In this document: piece after piece, positions 36,216 to 43,876 of the stretch
Layout of the letters: every line of letters begins with the position of its first letter
How positions within the stretch are numbered: the stretch's first letter is position 1
Assembly (NCBI RefSeq): GCF_000797495.1
Contig: NZ_JTGN01000004.1
Coordinates: 186,001 to 250,000, forward strand
Source of the DNA: Robinsoniella peoriensis
GTDB lineage: Bacteria; Bacillota; Clostridia; Lachnospirales; Lachnospiraceae
Direction: 5' to 3'
Length of the DNA: 64,000 nucleotides
Notes under the pieces: generated by a model
Databases searched by the model: none
What the model saw: the letters and a program-made list of their open reading frames with translations, nothing else
What the model was told of the DNA's origin: nothing
Made by a program: the position numbers and the translations under genes

Positions 36216-36246
36216 AGAATAAACCCTACAGTAACTGTAGGGTCAA
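36216..36246 (-). promoter_or_regulatory. MerR-type promoter with perfect operator dyad
   Basis: On the minus strand TTGACC (36241-36246) and TATTCT (36216-36221) are separated by exactly 19 bases. Between and overlapping them is the perfect dyad ACCCTACAG-TTA-CTGTAGGGT (36223-36243). This is the textbook architecture of a MerR-activated promoter. It points leftward to the PUA-like gene. Confidence 0.88.
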
Positions 36247-36255
36247 GCTTTTTTC

Positions 36256-37074
36256 TTAACGTTTTCTTACCGGAATTAATAATTCTGTTATAAACTCTTC
36301 TTCATGCTCTGTCAGAACCGGATCGATGAGATACTTTTCTATCGCATTTCCACACATTTCAAATCCTTCTTTTTCCATCCATTCCATCATAAGTCCATAC
36401 GTCTGGTACTCATTGCGGTATGGTCCGTAATGTATGGCGGAAACAACTTCCACATTTCCAAAATCGCGGATATAATCAGATCCTTCCCCTGCCTCCTGTA
36501 CCGGAACACAAACTTCAATATCCGCATTCATCGGATCATAAACATGGTAGTCATCATAATAGACAGCCATAACCGGTCCAACTGCATTACACTTTTCTTT
36601 CTTTATCAGCGCCTCCAGACCTGCAAAGCGCTTCATGAAACCAACCGGGTCAGCCGCCCCTTTATTTCTGATGAAAAGGACCTTCATGGGAGGTAACTTA
36701 TCTGCATGAATATGCAGCTGATGATCCTGGTAATTTAATGCATTTAAGTAATATTCCAATCTCTTTTCAAGAAGAATCAGACCTTCAATGTCTTCTTTTA
36801 TTTCAGACAGTTTTTGCTGCAGTGCTTCCCTGCTAACGCTGGCGGTATGATTGGCCAATCGCTCTTTGATTTCTTTAATATTGTATCCCTGTACCTTAAA
36901 CTGCTTTATTATATTTACATGCAGCAGCTGGGATTTAGCATAGTAGCGGTAGCCTGTATCCCCATCTTTTTTCGCCGGGATTAACAGGCCGATTTCATCG
37001 TAATAATGCAGTGTCCGAACAGGTATATCGCAGAGTTTAGATACTTCACCTACCGTATAATATTCTTTTTCCAT
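36256..37074 (-). CDS. MerR family regulator with a GyrI-like effector domain
   Basis: This 272-residue BmrR-like protein has a MerR helix-turn-helix at residues 4-72 (YTVGEVSKLCDIPVRTLHYYD, TGYRYYAKSQLLHVNIIKQF), a coiled coil to about 115, and a GyrI-like effector-binding domain to the C-terminus (EVVSAIHYGPYRNEYQTYGLMMEW). Such domains bind cationic or hydrophobic drugs. The gene starts 6 bases after the flavin-binding-like gene and is followed by its probable target promoter at 36216-36246. Confidence 0.9.
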   Translation of the reverse strand: MEKEYYTVGEVSKLCDIPVRTLHYYDEIGLLIPAKKDGDTGYRYYAKSQLLHVNIIKQFKVQGYNIKEIKERLANHTASVSREALQQKLSEIKEDIEGLILLEKRLEYYLNALNYQDHQLHIHADKLPPMKVLFIRNKGAADPVGFMKRFAGLEALIKKEKCNAVGPVMAVYYDDYHVYDPMNADIEVCVPVQEAGEGSDYIRDFGNVEVVSAIHYGPYRNEYQTYGLMMEWMEKEGFEMCGNAIEKYLIDPVLTEHEEEFITELLIPVRKR

Positions 37075-37080
37075 ATGTTG

Positions 37081-37554
37081 TTACCGATTACAGCATTTAC
37101 AGCTGATTTCCTCCACTTCCAGTCTTATTACCTTTACCGCTTTTATCATATTTTCCGAAAAATTCAGATCGCGATTCGTTGTATACTGTTTCATCAATAT
37201 GGAAAGTGCCTCTTTTTTCTCTTCATAATCCTCTATAAATGAAAGGGTTCCCACTCCCAGAACGCACTTATAATTCATTCCATATCCACATGCAGTATCA
37301 CTTTCTATCAGTTCATGTGCCGTATCCATTTCAAAACCGGCAGCACCATTTTGTTCCATCAGGCGAATCTTTTTTCCCTCCGGCGCGCTGTGGAAAAAGA
37401 GCGTAATTCTGCCGTTTTCCTCACGAACTCCAAAATTAAGAGGTACAATATACGGAACTTTTTCATCCTGTAATCCCAGTCTGCAGGTATCACACTTCTG
37501 CATTACATCCATTATTTCCTTTAAGTCTGTAATTTCTCTGTCACTTCTTCTCAA
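37081..37554 (-). CDS. Pyridoxamine 5'-phosphate oxidase-like (NimA-type) flavoprotein
   Basis: This 157-residue split-barrel protein has MRRSDREITDLKEIMDVMQ, CDTCRLGLQDEKVPYIVPLN and a beta-barrel core (RITLFFHSAPEGKKIRLM), which match the nitroimidazole-resistance/PPOX-like group that binds FMN. The C-terminus ends EISCKCCNR, giving three nearby cysteines. It is in an operon with the MerR regulator downstream (6-base gap). The reaction is unknown. Confidence 0.85.
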   Translation of the reverse strand: MRRSDREITDLKEIMDVMQKCDTCRLGLQDEKVPYIVPLNFGVREENGRITLFFHSAPEGKKIRLMEQNGAAGFEMDTAHELIESDTACGYGMNYKCVLGVGTLSFIEDYEEKKEALSILMKQYTTNRDLNFSENMIKAVKVIRLEVEEISCKCCNR

Positions 37555-38105
37555 TATTAATTATCCTCCCGGCCTATGCCTCATTTACTGCTTTTTTATT
37601 CACCCCTGATTCTCTTTTATTGTACTTGGAAATTCAATTTTAATCAATATCGAATAATATGATACGACGACAAAATTATAATCTTACTATAATAAAAAGT
37701 TGGGTTTTGTCAAAATATGACGCTTTTATTCGAGTTCTGTTAATTGTTTTTATTTTAATACAATTTTATCTTTAAAAGTTTGTATTGTTTCCGTTCGTAT
37801 CTTCATTTTGTAATTTTTCTACAAACTATTATTCCCCACTATAGTTATATAAAACACCACTCTATAAAAGCATCGATAAATATACCGTTCCTGTCAGTAT
37901 GCATAATTCAGAAAAATGAATTGGTAATTTTCTGATAAATATACCTGTTTTGTAGTTTTTCTACAATAATTTTCAGTATTTATACTTGTATTTTTACAAT
38001 TACTTTACAAAAACTTGAATTGGATTTTATTGTTATTCGAAAGCCCCATTGTTATAATGGGCACTGTCCAAATCAAACAATTTAAGTATGTAAAGGAGAA
38101 ACATT
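37555..38105 (+). promoter_or_regulatory. Long AT-rich leader with a sigma-A promoter
   Basis: The region holds no gene. A promoter on the plus strand has TTGTTA (38030-38035), a 17-base spacer and TATAAT (38053-38058), about 48 bases before the ATG of the large exported protein. The 11-mer TTTTTCTACAA occurs at 37814-37824 and 37956-37966. The remainder is AT-rich without visible structure. Confidence 0.6.
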
Positions 38106-41100
38106 ATGAAAAGAAAAGCAGTTGCATTTTTGCTTGCAGTATCTTTAGCTGCCCCCAATACCGGTATGGCGGCATTGGCAGCAGAGACCGATACAACCGT
38201 ACAGGCTGGTCAGAAAGATTACCAGTCACAACCTGCAATCACAGAAGCATCCATTGAAGAAAATACCGTATCACCGGAATCCGAATCTATTATTCCGGCA
38301 GATACACCAACCTCCCCCGAAGCACTCTTCCAGAGTGATGAAACTTCTTCTGCAAAAGGCATTGAATCATCTGCCGCTTCGTCCGATCAAACGGAGCTGC
38401 CGGCTGCCAATGTGATGAACGTAGATTTTTCGGATCAGATGGCAACCGACCATTCGGAAACAGCCAATTCCTATCGTACCATCGGCAATCCTGTTATTTC
38501 AGAAAGTCCGGAATTACATAAACCAATTGCTGACTTTGATGGCAGTTCCGCATATATATATCCTTTTGACTCAGCAAAATATGCAAAAATCACAAATGCA
38601 GTTTCAATAGAGTGCATGTTCAAATATAATAGTCTTCCATCCGGTGAACACGACATTTTCTCAAACCAGCAAAGCGGCGGAATCGGTCTTGGACTGGACG
38701 GTGGAAAGCTCACTTTCTTTGCTCATGTAGGTGGTTCATACAGACAGCCCACTGCTTCTATCCAGGCGGGTCAATGGGTTCATGCAATTGGTGTGGTTGA
38801 CGGAGAATCTGTTAAATTATATGTAAATGGAGAACTGGCAGGGGAAATTGCTGCTGCAGGTCCCGTTAAATTTACAGCAAATACAACTGCCTTAAACTTT
38901 GTTATCGGGGGTGACAGCAGTCCTAACAACGGTGTCGAGTATTTGTCAAATGCCGCTGTAAGCTTTGCCAGACTGTATGATACCGCTTTGACCGGGGAAC
39001 AGGTAAAAGCTCTAGATGAAAAAGCTTTTGAAAACGCTGATATCCAGGAGCCAACACCAAAGCAGGTAAACCTGGGAATCATTTCTTCCGGCACTGCTGC
39101 TGAAGACTCTGAAATGAATGTAAATCTCCATGCAAACACAGATGAGTCCGGTTCCGTAAATAAAATAACCTATGACCTGGTCTACGACCCGGCAGTTTTA
39201 ACATACGAAAATGTTCAGCATAAAATGAGCGGTGTTACCATAGACAGCAGTAATGCCGGCCGTTTAAAAATCACTTCAACTGCAGCGCTTTCTACAGATG
39301 ATTTCCGGCAATACGGCACCACTCGTTTAGGAAAGCTGAATTTCAAAACAAATACCGTATCAGACACAACCGACACAACTGTTTCTGTAGAAAACTTCCA
39401 TGCATATGTAAATGACAAAGATGTAACCGATGCCATGAATCCTCAGGAAGCAGTACAAACGATTACAGTTTACGCTAAAAATGCCCTTGATTTTAACGGT
39501 GATGGCGTTATCGGTGCAGGAGATGTTGCACTGGCGCCTTTGGCACAAAAGGAAGCTGTTGCCGATGCTGCTGCTATTTATCCATATAAACATGCAGTTG
39601 TACTGACCACAGACGGAGGAGGACAGGTATGGAATCCCGATGCAATCTACTATACCACTTCCAATTCCATACTTCCCACAAAAACAAACGATCCTGCCAT
39701 TATGGCAAAACGCACCAATGAATACGCAATGGATCTGTTTAATAAAGAATTTGCTACAAGCTACACTGCTCAGGCGGTCACACCTTCCATATCCGGGCAA
39801 AATTACAGCTCTATGATTCATGGCATTCCATGGGGTGATGTAATTCCGGAATACCAGCTTACCAACACAAGCGCCGGTCAGGAATACTATGCCGACTTCG
39901 GGAAAGAGACTCCGCTCTACCCCTCGATGTTTAAAGCCGTTACAGCCGCCGCACCGGAAAGGCCTATGGCAGCATTTTCCGAATGGAACCCTATTTTAAA
40001 TGGTATTATTGAAGCAGATGCAGCAGTATTCGGTAAATCCTCCGCTTCTCAGGAAAGCTTCTATGATGTTGCCAGCTATATCAGAAGTGATGCTTATAAC
40101 AATACTGCATTAGTTTATATGCAAAGCGATTATATGGATCACATCGGCCACAGTACCGGATATTATAACGACCGCTACTGGTCCGAATTAAAGCTCTATG
40201 ATGATTATTTCAAGGCTGTGACAGATGCTTTAAAAGAAAAAGGCAGTTATGATGATACCTTAATCATTGCTAATTCAGACCACGGCGGAAACAGCACCAA
40301 TCACGGTTCCTCCGATCCTTCCAACATGGACATTTTCATAGGCCTTGGAGGACAAACCATAGATTCCGGGAAAAAGCTGGATGGTGGAGACAATTCTGAT
40401 ATCGCAGCACTTGCTCTCTACGGACTTCGCATTGATAAGCCCGAAACCATGACCGGGGAAGTATTTGATACCAGTGCCTTCCTGACGCAGGAGGAAATGG
40501 CAAAGAAAAACCGCGATATCGAAAAAGTTATCTTTGAACGGGCTGGAACGTCCGGAATATTAAAATTAGAGAATCAGAAGTCTCAGACCCGCGTGATTGA
40601 CGCCGTGATAGATCTGGATGGTGCAATAGTTGCAAAAATTGATGCAAAAGGCGGTACCATTCTTCGCCAGGATACCGAAAACGGACAGTTGAAATTAACG
40701 ATATCCTATAACAGCCAGCCCACTGCACTTGCAAAAATAACCTTTGACAGACCAACCACCGAAAATGTAAAAGTAGGTGAAATCATGCTTGGCACACAGG
40801 ATGGCAGGGAAATCTATGCCGATCTTACGAATACACAGGGTGTTCCTGGTGCGGATATGACAAATCTGAATAATCGGATTACAGCCCTGTCGAAATTACA
40901 GTCTTCGGGTTACACAAAAGCCAGCTGGACGGTATTCGAAGCAGCACTAAAAGAAGCAAAATTAACTGCCGCCAATGAAGATGCCGCTCAAAATAGCGTT
41001 GACAGCGCCCTGGCAAAATTAAATGCAGCTTTCCAGGGGCTGGTTAGATTAGCTGACAAAACCGTACTGAATCAGAAAATAACATCTGCCGCAGGTATAA

Positions 41101-41828
41101 AGCAGGGCAATTATACCGATTCCTCCTGGAAATCACTGCAAAACGCCCTGGCAGCTGCCAGATCAGTCTCAACAAAAGAAAATGCTGCGCAGAGTGAAGT
41201 TGACAACGCAATGAAAGCTTTGACAAACGCAGTATCCTCTCTGGCCTTGAAAAAGCCGGCAGCGGGCAACACCTTTACCTACGGAAAGCTAAACTATAAA
41301 GTAACCTCTTCATCTAAAGTAAAATTAACCGGTGTGAAAAAGGGCGTTTCCCTGAAATCCATAACGATCCCATCCACCGTAAAGTTTCTGAATACTACGC
41401 TGAAAGTGACTGCCATTGACAATGCTGCATTTAAGGGAAATAAAAAACTGCATAAAGTTACCATTAGCAAAAACATAACAGCAATTGGTAATCATGCATT
41501 TTACAACTGTACGGCTCTCAAAAAAGTAACTATGGGCACCTCCAGAGTTTCTTCCATAGGTGACAAAGCATTTATGAAGTGTAAATCACTGACATCTATT
41601 ACACTGCCGTCTTCCACAAAATCAATTGGCAGATATGCCTTCTATGGAGATAAAAAATTAAAGACAATTACAATAAAATCCAAGAACCTGAGGAAAGCAG
41701 GCCTTAAAGTAATGTCCGGAATTCCTGCAAATGCCGTAATTAAAGTTCCAAAGTCAAAGACTGCATACTATAAAAAACTTTTTAGCAAAAAGGGCTTGAA
41801 AAGCACCATGACCGTAAAATCCTATTAA
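38106..41828 (+). CDS. Exported multidomain phosphodiesterase/phosphatase-like protein
   Basis: This protein has 1240 residues. A signal peptide (1-27, ending ALAAE) and a Ser/Glu/Pro linker are followed by a LamG/concanavalin-like domain (about 100-310), a cohesin-like beta domain (about 320-455), and a dockerin-like calcium loop DFNGDGVIGAGDVAL (about 461-475). An alkaline-phosphatase-superfamily catalytic domain follows (about 490-800) with TTDGGG, LPTKTND, DYMDHIGHSTGY and NSDHGGNSTNHG as metal and active-site motifs. Two FIVAR-type helical repeats (about 920-1050) and BspA-like LRR_5 repeats (about 1090-1240, AFKGNKKLHKVTI and similar) complete it. No LPXTG anchor is seen. GGAGAAA precedes the ATG. 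It is monocistronic; substrate unknown. Confidence 0.85.
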   Translation: MKRKAVAFLLAVSLAAPNTGMAALAAETDTTVQAGQKDYQSQPAITEASIEENTVSPESESIIPADTPTSPEALFQSDETSSAKGIESSAASSDQTELPAANVMNVDFSDQMATDHSETANSYRTIGNPVISESPELHKPIADFDGSSAYIYPFDSAKYAKITNAVSIECMFKYNSLPSGEHDIFSNQQSGGIGLGLDGGKLTFFAHVGGSYRQPTASIQAGQWVHAIGVVDGESVKLYVNGELAGEIAAAGPVKFTANTTALNFVIGGDSSPNNGVEYLSNAAVSFARLYDTALTGEQVKALDEKAFENADIQEPTPKQVNLGIISSGTAAEDSEMNVNLHANTDESGSVNKITYDLVYDPAVLTYENVQHKMSGVTIDSSNAGRLKITSTAALSTDDFRQYGTTRLGKLNFKTNTVSDTTDTTVSVENFHAYVNDKDVTDAMNPQEAVQTITVYAKNALDFNGDGVIGAGDVALAPLAQKEAVADAAAIYPYKHAVVLTTDGGGQVWNPDAIYYTTSNSILPTKTNDPAIMAKRTNEYAMDLFNKEFATSYTAQAVTPSISGQNYSSMIHGIPWGDVIPEYQLTNTSAGQEYYADFGKETPLYPSMFKAVTAAAPERPMAAFSEWNPILNGIIEADAAVFGKSSASQESFYDVASYIRSDAYNNTALVYMQSDYMDHIGHSTGYYNDRYWSELKLYDDYFKAVTDALKEKGSYDDTLIIANSDHGGNSTNHGSSDPSNMDIFIGLGGQTIDSGKKLDGGDNSDIAALALYGLRIDKPETMTGEVFDTSAFLTQEEMAKKNRDIEKVIFERAGTSGILKLENQKSQTRVIDAVIDLDGAIVAKIDAKGGTILRQDTENGQLKLTISYNSQPTALAKITFDRPTTENVKVGEIMLGTQDGREIYADLTNTQGVPGADMTNLNNRITALSKLQSSGYTKASWTVFEAALKEAKLTAANEDAAQNSVDSALAKLNAAFQGLVRLADKTVLNQKITSAAGIKQGNYTDSSWKSLQNALAAARSVSTKENAAQSEVDNAMKALTNAVSSLALKKPAAGNTFTYGKLNYKVTSSSKVKLTGVKKGVSLKSITIPSTVKFLNTTLKVTAIDNAAFKGNKKLHKVTISKNITAIGNHAFYNCTALKKVTMGTSRVSSIGDKAFMKCKSLTSITLPSSTKSIGRYAFYGDKKLKTITIKSKNLRKAGLKVMSGIPANAVIKVPKSKTAYYKKLFSKKGLKSTMTVKSY

Positions 41829-41837
41829 ATCAGATAA

Positions 41838-41880
41838 CAGAAGGAGCATTTCCCCTGCGGATAAAATGCTCCTTCTTCTT
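41838..41880 (+). terminator. Terminator after the large exported protein
   Basis: A 12-bp stem GAAGGAGCATTT / AAATGCTCCTTC with a 12-base loop is followed by TTCTTTTC, 11 bases after the stop. Confidence 0.85.
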
Positions 41881-41903
41881 TTCTTATTCATCTGAAACAA
41901 ACG

Positions 41904-42584
41904 TTAATTTTCTCCCTCTGCATCTTCTTTTATAAACATGACCAGAAAACCGAATGCTAAAAAGACACAGCAGAACCATACAGCTCTGTCTTTAAATATC
42001 CGCGTCATTACAACTCCCAGAATAGCTCCCATAATAAAAACCAGGATAATCCCATAGTATTGCAGACTGCGCTTTCTGAGTTCCGGATTCTTAGTCTGCC
42101 TATATGCACAAAACAATTCTGTAGCACTTCTCAGATTGCCGGTACACATTGTTGTAGCATAAGAATTTCCCTTCACCTTTCGAAAGCTTTCTACCTGCAT
42201 AGCACACACAAAGGAGACGCAGACATTTGCCAGCAGGTTCAGTGACTGAGGCAGAAATCCCACTGCCAGAAGCAATATTATTTCCAATAGTACAATAATT
42301 TGCCGCCAGTGGATTTGCGTATTCCGCTGAAACCTCTCTTTAATTTTTTCCACAATATAAATCCCAACTGCAAATGCCAGTATGGGTATGATGTATTGAA
42401 TTCCTTCCGTCCACTGACCCTGAGACAAATTCTGTCCGAGAAGAACCATGTTTCCGGTCTGTGCATTTGCAAATACATGTCCTCTTGCATTATAAGTATA
42501 GGCATCCAGGTAACCTCCCACAACCGCCAGTATAATTCCCACTGGTATGGACTCTGACATTTGTCCATGCCTTTTTTTCTTCAT
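41904..42584 (-). CDS. DUF1275 (YoaK-like) membrane protein
   Basis: About 226 residues with six hydrophobic segments. The N-terminal VGIILAVVGGYLDAYTYNARGHVFANAQTGNMVLLG is the family hallmark; the conserved part is GGYLDAYTY and AQTGNMVLLG. It is a predicted inner-membrane protein of unknown transport function. The ATG at 42584 has GGAG about 12 bases upstream, a bit far; an in-frame ATG at the MSESIPVG residues is an alternative. It is divergent from a LysR regulator that probably controls it. Confidence 0.85.
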   Translation of the reverse strand: MKKKRHGQMSESIPVGIILAVVGGYLDAYTYNARGHVFANAQTGNMVLLGQNLSQGQWTEGIQYIIPILAFAVGIYIVEKIKERFQRNTQIHWRQIIVLLEIILLLAVGFLPQSLNLLANVCVSFVCAMQVESFRKVKGNSYATTMCTGNLRSATELFCAYRQTKNPELRKRSLQYYGIILVFIMGAILGVVMTRIFKDRAVWFCCVFLAFGFLVMFIKEDAEGEN

Positions 42585-42746
42585 AATTATATGCACTCCT
42601 CTGCCTTGCATTACTTTTCAATTTACTATTATATTCTTGTCATTCCATCATATCCAATATATAATAATTATATTTACATAATATAAATATTATATGTTGA
42701 AATTTTCCCAACATATAAAGATGAAAATATAAGAGGATAAAATACC

Positions 42747-43613
42747 ATGGAACTTCTACAACTAAAATATTTTTTGGCTGCTGCTAAATACGAACACATT
42801 ACCCAGGCTGCAAAAGTCCTGCACATTGCACAGCCTGCTCTCTCCCAGTCCATCCACCGGCTGGAATCAGAACTTGGCGTTTTACTGTTTGACCGCAAGA
42901 ACAGAGGCATCGCCTTAAATGACATGGGTAAGCGGCTGGAAGAGCGCCTCCTTCCCATTATGTCCGCTCTGGATCATCTCCCGGCAGAATTACAGGCAGT
43001 GAACGAGAATGCCAGCCGGACAATCCGCTTAAACCTCCTTACTGCTACCGCACTGGTTACCAGCTGTATCATTTCTTATAAATCTCTGCATCCGGATATC
43101 ATATTCCAGCTGTCCCAGGATCAAAATGATACGGTCTATGATCTGAGTATTTCTTCTGCTATTCCCGGAAATGTACTGGACAGCAAAAGCCTGCTCTTGC
43201 TCCAGGAAGACTTTTTTCTGGCTGTTCCCGCAAATTCGCCCTACTCCTTACGCCAGTCCATTTCTCTGGAAGAAACCCGGAACGAAGGCTATATCAGCTT
43301 CTCCGGTTCCAAACCCATCCGTACAATCTGCGACCAGTTCTGTCTGGCGGCAGGTTTTACACCGCACATTGCATTCGAAAGCGACAGTCCCGAGGCTGTC
43401 CGTAACCTGATTGCTGCCGGTCTTGGAATTGGCTTCTGGCCTAAATATTCCTGGGGTCCTCTGCCTGATCTCCCCCAGGTAGTCCTCCTTCCCATTGACA
43501 GTCCGGTATGCCGCCGGGACATAATCATCACATACGAACAGGTTGTAATGAATAAAAAGCCAATTTCTGATTTTTATCAATATCTGATTCAATATATCAG
43601 GGATTTAAATTAG
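42747..43613 (+). CDS. LysR family transcriptional regulator
   Basis: This 288-residue protein has an N-terminal LysR helix-turn-helix (residues 1-60: LLQLKYFLAAAKYEHITQAA, LHIAQPALSQSIHRLESELG) and a C-terminal substrate-sensing domain with VPANSPYSLRQSISLEE and AAGLGIGFWPKYSWG. AGAGGA precedes the ATG. The 162-bp gap to the divergent DUF1275 gene is very AT-rich with ATAATATAAATATTAT-type symmetry and probably contains its binding site. Confidence 0.93.
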   Translation: MELLQLKYFLAAAKYEHITQAAKVLHIAQPALSQSIHRLESELGVLLFDRKNRGIALNDMGKRLEERLLPIMSALDHLPAELQAVNENASRTIRLNLLTATALVTSCIISYKSLHPDIIFQLSQDQNDTVYDLSISSAIPGNVLDSKSLLLLQEDFFLAVPANSPYSLRQSISLEETRNEGYISFSGSKPIRTICDQFCLAAGFTPHIAFESDSPEAVRNLIAAGLGIGFWPKYSWGPLPDLPQVVLLPIDSPVCRRDIIITYEQVVMNKKPISDFYQYLIQYIRDLN

Positions 43614-43697
43614 TACTGCATTGCACATATGCCGCGAACAACTCAAGATTTTAGTTAGCATAAACAGAATATATATATAAGTTGCAAAACATTATAT

Positions 43698-43815
43698 TTG
43701 GGTTTAGCTGAGTAAGGGGACGCTTTGTAGATGGAGATCGAGCAACGGAAAGATGGGAGTGGGCAGTGAGCTTTGAAATGCATCAGGATTTCGCAGCGAA
43801 TGCCCGCGTATCGCC
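43698..43815. repeat. Decayed copy of the family B palindromic element
   Basis: GGGTTTAGCTGAG (43700-43712), CGCTTTGTAGATG and CGGAAAGATGGG recur in the same order as at 6368-6422. GAAATGCATCAGGATTTC matches the family B apex in reverse orientation. Most of the right half is missing. The LysR and P-type ATPase genes converge on it. Confidence 0.65.
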
Positions 43816-43836
43816 AAACTCTCTAACTCAATCACA

Positions 43837-43870
43837 AAAAAACGCGCCAGGACCACAGCGCGTTTTTTCT
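43837..43870. terminator. Bidirectional terminator between convergent genes
   Basis: An 11-bp perfect stem AAAAAACGCGC / GCGCGTTTTTT with a 10-base loop lies 7 bases beyond the P-type ATPase stop. T-runs occur on both strands, so it can serve the convergent LysR gene as well. Confidence 0.88.
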
Positions 43871-43876
43871 CTTATT

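Noticed and set aside
36223..36243. Palindrome ACCCTACAG/CTGTAGGGT with T-rich flank as an intrinsic terminator
   Set aside because: It lies exactly inside a promoter with a 19-base spacer next to a MerR gene, and the possible loop is only 3 bases; a MerR operator explains it better.
39360..39821. A 153-codon frame antisense to the large exported protein
   Set aside because: It lies wholly opposite a clear coding region and has no start signal; it is a frame shadow.
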